Shown here in pieces: positions 9,970-18,075 of a stretch of 24,738 nucleotides of DNA. The position numbers were made by a program, and so were the translations under genes. Every line of letters begins with the position of its first letter. The first letter of the stretch is position 1. Under the pieces are notes generated by a model. It was given only the letters and a program-made list of their open reading frames with translations. It made no database searches and was not told the DNA's origin. The DNA comes from HLUCCA09 sp039189975. GTDB taxonomy: Bacteria > Pseudomonadota > Alphaproteobacteria > Rhodobacterales > Rhodobacteraceae. The stretch spans positions 1-24,738 of the forward strand of contig JBCCYI010000036.1 in the NCBI GenBank assembly GCA_039189975.1, given 5' to 3'.

Positions 9970-11520
9970 CTATTTCAGGCCGGCTTCGAACAGATAGACT
10001 TTCTCGTCAGGCCGCGGCGACCAGTCGACCCGGTTGCTGACGCCATAAAAGTCCGGCTGGAAGTAAAGGTGCAGCCAGGGGCCGTCATCGTAGAAGACTT
10101 GAAGCATCTCATCGACGATTTTGCGCACTTCCTCGTCGCTCTGCGCGTCGGCGATGTCGGTCCAACGGTCAAACCAACGCGGGTCGTCCCAATGGGTGTA
10201 GTTCGTCCCCGCGTCGACTTTGGAGAGGTCCGTCATGTCGTAAAGCGGGCTCCATAGCGCGCCGCCTGAGCCAATGAAGTAGAGCGGGCCGGCGTTGCGC
10301 TGACGGATCAGCGGAATGTAGACGCTCGCCCATTCCATGACCTCGAGTTCCACATCGACGCCCACATCGGAGATGTACTGTGCGATCGCCTGCACGACGT
10401 TGACGTCGTTAAGGTAGCGGCCCTGGCCGGCCTGGAAGCGGATTGGGAACCGCGTGCCATCTTCCTTGCGAGGCCAGCCGGCTTCGTCGAGCAGTTTTTC
10501 CGCCAGCTCCGGGTCGTAGGGGTAGGGTTCCAGGCTCTGGTTCGCGTTGGGCGGGTTGACGATCCCGGTCATCCGCTCGCATTCGAAGTTCAGAAGCTGC
10601 TTACAGATGGTCGGCACGTCGACCGCATATTGCAGCGCGCGGCGCACCGCAGGGTCCTGGATGGCGTCGCCGCCCGGCAGTTGTGCCATATCATCGCTCA
10701 GGTTGAAGCCCACATACATGCGCCGGGTGCCCTGGATCGGGTTGACCGTGGCCGCACCCGAGCCATTGATCACGTCCATCTGGTCGGGCGCGACGTTGGT
10801 GATGATGTCGACATTGCCCGCCATCAACTCGGCCGACCGCGTCGAGGCTTCAGGGATAATGCGCCAGATGATCTTGTCGAACTTCGGCCCGTCGGCGACA
10901 CGCTCCAGCACGATTTCCGATCCGCGGCGCCACTCCGCGAGCTTATAGGCGCCCGACCCCACCGGGTTGGCGGAGGCCTCGTCCAAGCTCATTGCCTCGT
11001 AGCTGTCCTTGCAGTGAATCAGCACCTCGGCGATGAGGCCGAAGGCGATGGGGTTCTTCTGCTCGATGTTGATCTGCACCCGCTGCTCGTCCAGCGCTTC
11101 TGCGTTCTGGAACCCGATCGAGCTAAACACGAAACCCGGTGTGTTGCCTGTGAACGCATTCTCCGGATCGGCGGCGCGGTTGAAGGTGTAGGCGACGTCC
11201 TCAGCGGTCAGCGCCTCACCGTCGTGGCAGGTCTGGCCCTCCTCGATTGTATAGATGTACCCCTTGCCATCCGCGGTGATCTCGAGCCCGGTGGCAAGGT
11301 CGTTCTCCACATTACCGTCGCCGTCGATTGTCTGCAGCGTCCTGAAGATGTGGCGGGCGATGTTCGAGTTGGGCCGCGAGCCGATAGCCGACGGCTCCAG
11401 CGTGCTGATATCGGCGCTGAGGCCAACGACGATGGTGTCGTCAGCCGGGGCTGCCTGTGCCGCTGTCACGCCGAGCACGCCGGCGGCGGCGCAGGCGAGA
11501 AGCGTCTTGAGCGTCGTCAT
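9970..11520 (-). CDS. Extracellular solute-binding protein family 5, importer 2
   Basis: This is a 516-residue periplasmic receptor. From the chosen start it has a short Sec signal ('MTTLKTLLACAAAGVLG' then 'VTAAQA', likely cut near residue 23). The mature domain has 'NDLATGLEITADGKGYIYTI', here crossing about residues 73-92, then 'GEALTAEDVAYTFNRAADPE', 'GSGAYKLAEWRRGSEIVLER' and 'YPYDPELAEKLLDEAGW'. These are family-5 landmarks. An ATG 20 codons earlier is open, but AGGAAGAGGA just before 11520 and the signal peptide fix the shorter start. The gene follows the two ATPases by about 40 nt. It is clearly different in sequence from the importer 1 receptor, so the two importers may differ in ligand. 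Confidence 0.94.
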   Translation of the reverse strand: MTTLKTLLACAAAGVLGVTAAQAAPADDTIVVGLSADISTLEPSAIGSRPNSNIARHIFRTLQTIDGDGNVENDLATGLEITADGKGYIYTIEEGQTCHDGEALTAEDVAYTFNRAADPENAFTGNTPGFVFSSIGFQNAEALDEQRVQINIEQKNPIAFGLIAEVLIHCKDSYEAMSLDEASANPVGSGAYKLAEWRRGSEIVLERVADGPKFDKIIWRIIPEASTRSAELMAGNVDIITNVAPDQMDVINGSGAATVNPIQGTRRMYVGFNLSDDMAQLPGGDAIQDPAVRRALQYAVDVPTICKQLLNFECERMTGIVNPPNANQSLEPYPYDPELAEKLLDEAGWPRKEDGTRFPIRFQAGQGRYLNDVNVVQAIAQYISDVGVDVELEVMEWASVYIPLIRQRNAGPLYFIGSGGALWSPLYDMTDLSKVDAGTNYTHWDDPRWFDRWTDIADAQSDEEVRKIVDEMLQVFYDDGPWLHLYFQPDFYGVSNRVDWSPRPDEKVYLFEAGLK

Positions 11521-11560
11521 GTCGTGGTTCCTCTTCCTGGTTGGTTTATCGGGGCGTGAC

Positions 11561-12526
11561 CTAGGCATGAAGGCAAGCACTCAGCTGACCTTCGGCCCTT
11601 GGCAGCAACGCCGGCACAGTATCGGCGCAGTCGGACGTTGCGATCGGGCACCGGGTGCGGAACACGCATCCGCTGGGTGGATCGATGGGGCTCGGGATGT
11701 CGCCCTTTAGGACAGTGCGCTGTTTCTTGCGCCCTGGCTCCGGCACCGGGACGGCCGACAAGAGCGCCTTGGTGTAGGGGTGAGACGGGCGCCTGTAGAG
11801 ATCGGCTGCGGAGGCAATCTCCATCACCCGGCCCAAGTACATGACGATGACGCGGTCGCAGATGTATTCGATGACGCCGAGGTCATGGGCGATGAAGAGT
11901 ATGGTGAGGTCAAAGTCGGCCTTGAGGTCCTCCAACAGGTTGATCACCTGGGCCTGGATCGAGACGTCCAGCGCCGAGACCGGCTCGTCCGCCACGATGA
12001 ACTCCGGCTCGACGGCCAGCGCGCGGGCGATCCCGATCCGCTGACGCTGACCGCCGGAGAACTCGTGCGGAAAGCGGTTCAGTTGATCGCGCGACAGTCC
12101 CACCTTTTCCATAAGCGCCGCCGCACGATCCTCGTGCTCAGAACGCGGCGCGACGGCATGCCGGCGCAGCGGATGGGTGAGCACATCGCGCACCGTTTCG
12201 CGCGGGTTGAGGCTGGCATAGGGATCTTGAAAGATGATCTGCATGCGCTTGCGGGTGCGGCGCATCTCGCTGTTACTGAGCGCCATGATGTCGGTGCCGT
12301 CAAAGCGCACCTCGCCCGCTGTCGCCCGCAATAGGCGCAATACGGTTCGCCCCACCGTGGTCTTGCCCGAACCGCTTTCCCCAACGAGCCCCACCACCTC
12401 GCCCGGGAAGATGTCGAAGCTCACATCGTTGACGGCTTTGACATGGTTGACGACGCGCTGGAACACGCCGCCGCGCACCGGAAAATATTTTTGCAAGCGG
12501 TCGACCTCGAGGAGCGGCGCGGTCAC
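11561..12526 (-). CDS. Opp/Dpp-type ABC transporter ATPase (DppF/OppF-like), importer 2
   Basis: This is a 321-residue nucleotide-binding subunit. Walker A is GESGSGKTT (49-57), then 'IIFQDPYASLNP', signature 'FSGGQRQR', Walker B 'FIVADEPVSALD' and H-loop 'IAHDLGVI'. The C-terminal peptide-transport domain has 'PPSGCVFRTRCP' plus later cysteines. The GTG start (12524-12526) overlaps the upstream ATPase stop as GTGA. It should pair with the 12523-13545 product and drive the divergently encoded permeases at 13871-15778. Confidence 0.94.
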   Translation of the reverse strand: MTAPLLEVDRLQKYFPVRGGVFQRVVNHVKAVNDVSFDIFPGEVVGLVGESGSGKTTVGRTVLRLLRATAGEVRFDGTDIMALSNSEMRRTRKRMQIIFQDPYASLNPRETVRDVLTHPLRRHAVAPRSEHEDRAAALMEKVGLSRDQLNRFPHEFSGGQRQRIGIARALAVEPEFIVADEPVSALDVSIQAQVINLLEDLKADFDLTILFIAHDLGVIEYICDRVIVMYLGRVMEIASAADLYRRPSHPYTKALLSAVPVPEPGRKKQRTVLKGDIPSPIDPPSGCVFRTRCPIATSDCADTVPALLPRAEGQLSACLHA

Positions 12527-13545
12527 GAGGCAGCGCGCCGTTCAAGGTCGATGTCCTGCCAGCGCAAGCACCGCACCATGTGTCCATCGCCCGCCCCCTC
12601 CAGTGCCGGCGCCTCGGTTCCACAGCGTTGGAGCGCATAGGCGCAGCGAGGATGGAACCGGCAGCCGGCTGGCAAGTTGGCAAGGGCTGGGATGGTACCC
12701 TGGATGACCTTGAGGCGCTCCTTGCGAACCGAAGCGCCAAGCCGGGGGATCGAATTCAACAGGCCGTCGGTATAGGGCATCCGGGGGGCGCGGAAGATGT
12801 CTACGACCGGCGCGCTTTCCACCACCTGCGCGGCATACATCACCACCACACGATCCGCGACTTCGGCCACCACGCCAAGATCATGGGTGATGAAAATAAT
12901 GGCCATGCCGAGCTTATCCTGAAGGTCCGCCATCAACTCCAGCATCTGCGCCTGTATGGTGACATCGAGCGCCGTGGTTGGTTCGTCGGCGATCAGCAGC
13001 CTCGGCTCGCAAGCGAGCGCCATGCCAATCATCGCCCGTTGGCGCATCCCGCCCGACATCTCATGCGGATAGCTGTTGGCCCGCCGCCCTGGCTCGGGGA
13101 TGCCCGTGAGTGCGAGCATCTCCACCGCCCGCGCCCGAGCCTTTGATTCAGACAGGCCCTGGTGGCGGATCACCACCTCGGCAATCTGCTCGCCCACCGT
13201 GTGGACCGGGTTGAGGCTGGTCATGGGCTCCTGGAAGATCATGCCGATCTCCTTGCCGCGAATGGCGCGGCGCTCGACCTCCGGCAGTGCCGTGATATCG
13301 CGCCCCGAAAGCCGAACGGTACCGCCCGAGACGCGTCCGACATCCTTGGGAAGGAGCCCCATGATCGCGAGGCTGGTGACGGACTTGCCCGACCCGCTCT
13401 CGCCGACGATCGCCAGCGTTTCGCCGCTTTCCACCTCAAAGCTCACACCGTCCACCGCGCGCACCGAATGGCGACGACTGATATCGAAGGTAACCTGTAG
13501 ATCGGTGACCTTGAGCAGCGGCGCGGTCGCCGTGTGGCTTTGCAT
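12523..13545 (-). CDS. Opp/Dpp-type ABC transporter ATPase (DppD/OppD-like), importer 2
   Basis: This is a 340-residue nucleotide-binding subunit with Walker A GESGSGKSV (48-56), 'MIFQEPMTSLNP', signature 'MSGGMRQR', Walker B 'LLIADEPTTALD' and H-loop 'ITHDLGVV'. The C-terminus has the cysteine-rich 'AGCRFHPRC' domain. The reading frame stays open for 65 more codons to 13740, but that stretch has no family similarity and would run through operator B (13680-13696). I therefore place the start at the ATG 13543-13545. The nearest purine-rich element (AGGAAAAA) is rather far upstream, so the exact start is the least certain point. Confidence 0.9.
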   Translation of the reverse strand: MQSHTATAPLLKVTDLQVTFDISRRHSVRAVDGVSFEVESGETLAIVGESGSGKSVTSLAIMGLLPKDVGRVSGGTVRLSGRDITALPEVERRAIRGKEIGMIFQEPMTSLNPVHTVGEQIAEVVIRHQGLSESKARARAVEMLALTGIPEPGRRANSYPHEMSGGMRQRAMIGMALACEPRLLIADEPTTALDVTIQAQMLELMADLQDKLGMAIIFITHDLGVVAEVADRVVVMYAAQVVESAPVVDIFRAPRMPYTDGLLNSIPRLGASVRKERLKVIQGTIPALANLPAGCRFHPRCAYALQRCGTEAPALEGAGDGHMVRCLRWQDIDLERRAAS

Positions 13546-13679
13546 CAGGTGGCCATACGCACTTTTTCCTGCCCCGATGACGGGCGCCCGTTCGCCCAAA
13601 AATGTGCTGTCGTGCGTGCTTCTTCGATGGTCGGCCGGGTGCCGCACCGCCGTGGCGCGCCCCCACAACGCACCTCGAT

Positions 13680-13696
13680 TGTTATACAGTCGACAA
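13680..13696. promoter_or_regulatory. Candidate operator B between divergent halves of importer 2
   Basis: TGTTATACAGTCGACAA lies within a larger inverted repeat, GATTGT (13677-13682) and ACAATC (13693-13698). It matches the reverse complement of site C at 13 of 17 positions: only the AT and CG dinucleotides are swapped, giving TGTT-NN-ACAGT-NN-ACAA. It lies about 135 bp from the ATPase start and 175 bp from the permease start. Confidence 0.7.
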
Positions 13697-13725
13697 TCAT
13701 TTGTGGAGGATGGTAAGAGCAACGA

Positions 13726-13857
13726 ATGAATGTCAAGCACTGCGACGCGACGTCGATCCGCTTAGGCAAATGGTGCTGCGAGACGCCCGGTCAGCGCGGG
13801 CCAGAAGCTTTGGTGCCGGCTCTTTCGGGACCCCGCGTCCCACCCCCCATGGACTGA
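13726..13857 (+). CDS. Possible 43-codon leader ORF before the importer 2 permease
   Basis: An ATG follows an AAGAG element by 6 nt, with GGAGGA slightly further upstream. The frame runs 43 codons and stops 13 nt before the permease GTG. The predicted peptide has four cysteines early on and a proline-rich end, with no recognisable family. It could be a short leader coupled to the permease, or only a chance frame in a 5' leader. Confidence 0.25.
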   Translation: MNVKHCDATSIRLGKWCCETPGQRGPEALVPALSGPRVPPPMD

Positions 13858-13870
13858 CGGCTCCCCACGC

Positions 13871-14845
13871 GTGTGGACCGTCCTGGCCCGCCGTTTGATG
13901 CAAAGCGTGGTGGTGCTGATCGGTGTGACACTGATCAGCTTCTTCGCTCTGCAGATCGGCGGCGACCCCACCTATCTCTTCGTTTCCGAGAACGCGAGCA
14001 CCGAGGAAATCGAGCGAACGCGGCAGATGCTCGGCTTCGACAGACCGCTTTACATCCAGTACCTCTCCTATGTCTGGAACGTCGCCCAAGGCGACTTTGG
14101 CAACTCGCTCAGCTACCGCGAGCCCGCTATGGGTGTCGTTTTAGAGGCGATGCCTGCGACCATTGAATTGACCATCTTCTCGTTGGTCCTTGCCATCGGC
14201 CTGTCGATCCCCCTTGGCATCGCCGCTGCGCTTTATCGCGGCAAGCCGGTGGATGGCGGGATCATGACTTTTGCGATGCTTGGCCAGTCGATCCCCAACT
14301 TCTGGATGGGGATCATGATGATCATGTATTTCGGGCTCTACCTGCGCTGGTTCCCGATCTCAGGTCACGTGCCTTTCTTGGAGCCGTTGTTTGAGGGCGA
14401 CGTCGCCACGGCGTTTAAAAACCTGCCGCAGTCGCTCTACTACATGGTGATGCCAGCGCTTGCTGTGGGCTCCTACACCTTGGCCCGCAACGCGCGACTG
14501 ATCCGCTCGTCGATGCTTGAAGTGTTGCAGCAGGACTATGTGCGCACCGCCCGCTCGAAGGGGCTCTCCGAGCGCCGCGTGATTTTTCACCATGCAATGC
14601 GCAATGCCTGGCTGCCCGTCGTCACGATGATTGGGCTGGAGTTCGGATTTCTGCTCGGCGGCGTCGTGGTCGTGGAGACGGTGTTTTCCTATCCCGGTAT
14701 CGGCAGGCTGGTGTTCAACGCGATCAACCAGCGCGACATTCCGGTGGTGCAGGCCTCGGTGATCCTGATTGCGGTGATCTTCATCGTGCTCAACCTTGTC
14801 GTCGATCTCATCTATGCGCGGCTCGATCCGCGCGTGAAACTCTAG
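13871..14845 (+). CDS. Opp/Dpp-type ABC transporter permease (DppB/OppB-like), importer 2
   Basis: This is a 324-residue inner-membrane permease. Membrane segment 1 spans about residues 9-28; the usual PGDP motif after it reads GGDP. 'GDFGNSLSYREPA' and the EAA coupling loop ('VRTARSKGLSERRVIFHHAM') are present. It ends 'VDLIYARLDPRVKL', typical of the subunit. The GTG start at 13871 fits the family N-terminus, but no good Shine-Dalgarno sequence is visible, so expression may depend on coupling to the short frame upstream. The next permease starts 9 nt after its stop. Confidence 0.93.
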   Translation: MWTVLARRLMQSVVVLIGVTLISFFALQIGGDPTYLFVSENASTEEIERTRQMLGFDRPLYIQYLSYVWNVAQGDFGNSLSYREPAMGVVLEAMPATIELTIFSLVLAIGLSIPLGIAAALYRGKPVDGGIMTFAMLGQSIPNFWMGIMMIMYFGLYLRWFPISGHVPFLEPLFEGDVATAFKNLPQSLYYMVMPALAVGSYTLARNARLIRSSMLEVLQQDYVRTARSKGLSERRVIFHHAMRNAWLPVVTMIGLEFGFLLGGVVVVETVFSYPGIGRLVFNAINQRDIPVVQASVILIAVIFIVLNLVVDLIYARLDPRVKL

Positions 14846-14854
14846 GACTGCCCT

Positions 14855-15778
14855 ATGAGTAAGGCGCACACATCGGAAAGCGGATCGGCGGGTTCGGCAG
14901 CGGACTATCGCAGGCGCGAGTGGCGCCGCGCCTGGGAGAGCATGGTGGCGAGCCGCTGGGCGCTCATCGGCATGATCATCCTTCTCGTCGTGACATTCGC
15001 GGCTATCTTCGGCCCTCTCCTCGCGCCGTTCGACCCGAACCGGCAAAACATCATGATGCGCCTCATGGAGCCGGGGTCCGATGGTGCGCGTGACGTTACC
15101 TACTGGCTGGGCTCGGACCAGCTTGGCCGGGATGTGCTTTCCCGGTTGCTCTACGGCGCACGCGTCTCGCTGCTCGTGGGAGTGGCTGCGATTGCGGTGG
15201 GTGGCGTGATCGGAACGATCGCGGGCCTGGTGTCGGGCTACTTCGGCGGCTGGATCGACGACATCATCATGCGGCTCGGCGATATCCAGCTCGCCTTTCC
15301 GTTCATTCTCTTGGCGATCATGTTCCTCGTCGTTCTGGGTCCCGGCCTCGTCAACATGATCCTCGTTTTGGGGATCGGCCAATGGGTCACCTATGCGCGG
15401 ATTGTCCGGGCCCAGACGCTCAGCCAGCGCGAACACGAGTACGTGGAGGCGGCCCGCGCCATGGGCGACAGCACCGCGATGATCCTCGGCCGAACCATCT
15501 TACCCAACATCTTGGCGCCGCTCACGGTGATCGCCTCCTTCAACGTTGCGGGCGTCATTTTGTCGGAGGCGGCGCTGTCGTTCCTCGGGCTCGGTGTGCC
15601 ACCGTCGGTGCCCACCTGGGGCAGCATGTTGTCGGAGAGCCGGGATCATCTTCTGTCCAACAAGTGGTGGATGGCGGTGTTTCCTGGCCTTGCCATCGTG
15701 CTCACCGTGCTCGCGTTCAATATCATCGGCGACTGGCTGCGAGACTTTTTGGACCCGCGGCTGAAGGAGAACGGGTGA
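14855..15778 (+). CDS. Opp/Dpp-type ABC transporter permease (DppC/OppC-like), importer 2
   Basis: This is a 307-residue permease with a cytoplasmic N-terminus rich in Ser, Gly and Arg. A membrane segment follows at about residues 35-55, then LGSDQLGRD and 'YGARVSLLVGV', and the EAA loop 'VEAARAMGDSTAMILGRTIL'. The late segments 'FLGLGVPPSVPTWG' and 'GDWLRDFLDPRLKENG' are typical of DppC/OppC. It is the last gene of its unit and converges with the M24 hydrolase gene across a 57-bp gap, in which I see no clear terminator hairpin. Confidence 0.94.
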   Translation: MSKAHTSESGSAGSAADYRRREWRRAWESMVASRWALIGMIILLVVTFAAIFGPLLAPFDPNRQNIMMRLMEPGSDGARDVTYWLGSDQLGRDVLSRLLYGARVSLLVGVAAIAVGGVIGTIAGLVSGYFGGWIDDIIMRLGDIQLAFPFILLAIMFLVVLGPGLVNMILVLGIGQWVTYARIVRAQTLSQREHEYVEAARAMGDSTAMILGRTILPNILAPLTVIASFNVAGVILSEAALSFLGLGVPPSVPTWGSMLSESRDHLLSNKWWMAVFPGLAIVLTVLAFNIIGDWLRDFLDPRLKENG

Positions 15779-15835
15779 CCCCCGACCAAAGGCGTCGCTC
15801 TCAAAGGCGCAGCCGCGCATTCCACGTGCGTCATC

Positions 15836-16990
15836 TTACGCAATCACGCGAGCGTCGAATGGCGTTTCGACTTGAAAGCGTGAGGGAATCTCGACGCCGG
15901 TTGCGGTCACGATCATCGTGTTGATGGTCCGGTAGCCGTCCAAACCGGGGCGATAGACACCGGGCTCGTTGGAAAAGACCATCCCGGCGCGCACCCGGGT
16001 GTCATCGCCGGGGGCGAGCCAGGGCGCCTCGTGTCCTTCAAGCCCCATGCCATGACCGATGCGGTGCCGGATGGCCGGCCCAAGGTCATCAGCACGCAGA
16101 GCATCAAGCGCGGCGCGGTTGACGTCGGCGCATGTGTGGCCGGCGGCGCAGGCGGCGACCGCGGCATCATTGCAGGCGACCATTGAGGCTGCGATGCGGC
16201 GCTGCTCGGACGACGGCGCACCGATGATGAAGGTTGCGCCGCTCTCGGCATGATAGCCGCCCAAACTCGCGCCGATCCCGGCAATGAGCGTCTCCCCGGG
16301 TCGCGGCCTGCGCGCGAGCACCGCACCGTGCGGTAGCGCGGATCGCGGACCGGAGTGAACAGAGGCGGTAATGCCTATAGGCGTGCCAGAAAACGCCTCG
16401 CCATGGTCGGCGATCAGCGTACCACGCGCGTGGGCCAAAGCGTCGGCCATGAGGTCTTGCTCGGTGCCGTCGTGAGCGATGATGTCAGCGCCAGCAGTTT
16501 TGAGGCGCATCAAAAAGAGATCGGCATAATGGGCGGCGGCCCTTATCAGTGCCAGCTCCTCCGGCTCCTTCACGGTGCGTGCGGCCATGGCGTGGTCGGT
16601 GAGATCGACATGACCGAGCTTTTCCCGCGCGGCGTCGAGATAGCGCGCGTCAAGGGCATCGATCCCGACACGCCGCCGCCCGACCTCACCGAGCATCCAC
16701 AACACCGCCGGCGTCTCGCCCGGAAACTCCTCATAAAACCGCACAGCCGAAAGGCCGGTGTCTTCCACGTTGTCCCGCTCAAGACCCGGCAGGAGCAGCA
16801 CCGGATCCCCGTCAACGGGCAGCCAGAGCCCCATCGGACGCTCGTTGGCCGAGAGGAACAAACCGGTGGCATAGGCAAGGTTGGCGGCGCGCAGGAGTAA
16901 CAGTCCGTCGAGCCCGGCCGCCATCGCGCGGGCGCGCAGCCGGTCGCGCGCACGGGCGAAAAAGCGCGCAGCCAGGGGTGTGAGCGTCAC
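15836..16990 (-). CDS. M24 'pita-bread' family hydrolase with canonical metal ligands lost
   Basis: This is a 384-residue protein with the two-domain layout of aminopeptidase P, prolidase and creatinase: an N-terminal creatinase domain (about 1-140) and a C-terminal pita-bread domain. Retained are 'GHGMGLEGHEAP' (His313, His320) and 'NEPGVYRPG' (Glu342). The first metal aspartate ('lvDlGa') reads 'IAGIGA' (Gly238), the second ('sDitRT') reads 'AESGAT' (Glu249), and the last glutamate ('RIED') reads 'RTIN' (Ile356). Three of five ligands are therefore not canonical. This points away from a metallopeptidase and toward metal-free relatives such as creatinase or ectoine hydrolase, which cut C-N bonds; the substrate is unknown. 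The GTG start overlaps the Ldh2-like stop (GTGA). Confidence 0.9.
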   Translation of the reverse strand: MTLTPLAARFFARARDRLRARAMAAGLDGLLLLRAANLAYATGLFLSANERPMGLWLPVDGDPVLLLPGLERDNVEDTGLSAVRFYEEFPGETPAVLWMLGEVGRRRVGIDALDARYLDAAREKLGHVDLTDHAMAARTVKEPEELALIRAAAHYADLFLMRLKTAGADIIAHDGTEQDLMADALAHARGTLIADHGEAFSGTPIGITASVHSGPRSALPHGAVLARRPRPGETLIAGIGASLGGYHAESGATFIIGAPSSEQRRIAASMVACNDAAVAACAAGHTCADVNRAALDALRADDLGPAIRHRIGHGMGLEGHEAPWLAPGDDTRVRAGMVFSNEPGVYRPGLDGYRTINTMIVTATGVEIPSRFQVETPFDARVIA

Positions 16991-18075
16991 AAAGGGCTGC
17001 CGTCATGGGCGCCAAGCGGTACCAGCTCGGCCTTTAGCGCGAGTTCGCGGCCGAGAGCCTGAAGATCCGCGAAGACGTCGTCCGCGAGCGGCACGCCTTC
17101 GGTGGTCTTGCGGGCGATGCGCCGGGCCTCCTGCTCGCCGGGGATCAGGATCTCATCAAACCCCGGGCGCAGCGCTCGGCTCTTGGCCATCTGCGCAAAC
17201 CTTCCCATGCGCGCAGCATACTCGGCAGGGTCCATGAACCAGCCGATGTCGATGGCGGTCAAGAAGTGCGACACGTCTTGCCGCTTGGGGTCCGCGTAAG
17301 GCGTCAGCCCAAAACCTCCGCCGGAGAGCACGCCGGTGAGCGCTTCGGTCATGAAAGCGAGGCCATAGCCCTTGTGGCCGCCAATCCCCAGCAGCGCACC
17401 TTTGAGCGCCGCGGACGGATCGTCGGTCTCCTCACCCTCGGGCGTCAGCGCCCAGTCGCGCGGCATCTTTTGGCCCTCGCGGATCAGCCAGTTCATCATG
17501 CCCTTGCCGGCCGTCGTCAGCGCAATGTCGAGGACAGAGGGAAAGCCGCTGTCGGTCGGCACGGCAATGCTCCATGGGTTGGTGCCGGTGACGGCCTCGC
17601 GCCCGCCCCAAGGCGCCATCTCAGGCCCGGCGTTGGTGGTGGCGATGCCGATGCAGCCGTGGTCGAGCGCGCGGCAGGCATGGACGGCGCTCGAGCCGTA
17701 GTGGGTGGAGCCCCGCACGATCACCGTCCCGATGCCGCCGGCCTTGGCCTTTGAAATGGCAAGATCCATGGCCTTGGCTGCCGCTACGGTGCCGATGCCG
17801 TTGTCGGCGTCAACCAGCGCGAGCGCGGGACCTTCCTTCACGATGCGCCAGTCCGCCCGCAAGTTGACCTCGCCCTTCCTGATGCGCGCCTCGTAGCGGC
17901 GCAGGCGCGCCACCCCCTGTCCCTGTCCGGGATGAAAGCGCAGCTCCGAGAAGATCAGCGCACCGGCGAAGATGGCGGCGTCCTCGGCGTTCAGCCCAAG
18001 CGCCTCGAAGGCCTCCGCCACGAAGGCGCGCAACTGGGCGACGTCGACGCGCGTCATTAAGGTAGCGGTCGCCAT
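16987..18075 (-). CDS. Ldh2-family (malate/L-lactate/ureidoglycolate dehydrogenase-like) oxidoreductase
   Basis: This is a 362-residue NAD(P)-dependent enzyme of the Ldh2/YlbC/AllD family, which oxidises 2-hydroxyacids or ureidoglycolate or reduces cyclic imines. Family landmarks are 'GSTHYGSSA' (His125 at the catalytic position), 'APWGGREAVTGTNPWSIAVP' (about 154-173), 'LDIALTTAGKG', 'PRDWALTPEGEETDDP' and 'GGHKGYGLAFMTEALTG'. The N-terminal substrate motif 'GhdSHGv.R' is altered: it reads 'FHPGQGQGVAR' (47-57), with no SHG and two extra residues. The substrate is therefore probably not a standard 2-hydroxyacid. The ATG shares one base with the preceding DUF4438 stop (TGATG), and the 3' end overlaps the M24 gene. 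Confidence 0.88.
   Translation of the reverse strand: MATATLMTRVDVAQLRAFVAEAFEALGLNAEDAAIFAGALIFSELRFHPGQGQGVARLRRYEARIRKGEVNLRADWRIVKEGPALALVDADNGIGTVAAAKAMDLAISKAKAGGIGTVIVRGSTHYGSSAVHACRALDHGCIGIATTNAGPEMAPWGGREAVTGTNPWSIAVPTDSGFPSVLDIALTTAGKGMMNWLIREGQKMPRDWALTPEGEETDDPSAALKGALLGIGGHKGYGLAFMTEALTGVLSGGGFGLTPYADPKRQDVSHFLTAIDIGWFMDPAEYAARMGRFAQMAKSRALRPGFDEILIPGEQEARRIARKTTEGVPLADDVFADLQALGRELALKAELVPLGAHDGSPL

Larger units (their letters stand above)
13546..13870. promoter_or_regulatory. Divergent promoter region of importer 2
   Basis: This 325-bp gap lies between the leftward ATPase gene and the rightward permease gene. It holds operator B, a 12-bp perfect palindrome ACGGGCGCCCGT (13580-13591) in the ATPase leader, and a small hairpin (13827-13831 with 13837-13841) shortly before the permease. 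It also holds a possible 43-codon leader frame (13726-13857). It is less GC-rich around 13678-13735, as expected for a promoter. Confidence 0.65.

Noticed and set aside
13546..13740. N-terminal extension of the importer 2 DppD-like ATPase
   Set aside because: The extra 65 residues have no ATPase similarity and include operator B; the ABC domain begins normally just after 13545.
14360..15436. Minus-strand open frame (358 codons) opposite the importer 2 permeases
   Set aside because: Its His/Arg/Asp-rich translation mirrors membrane-protein codons; the sense strand has two well-supported permeases.
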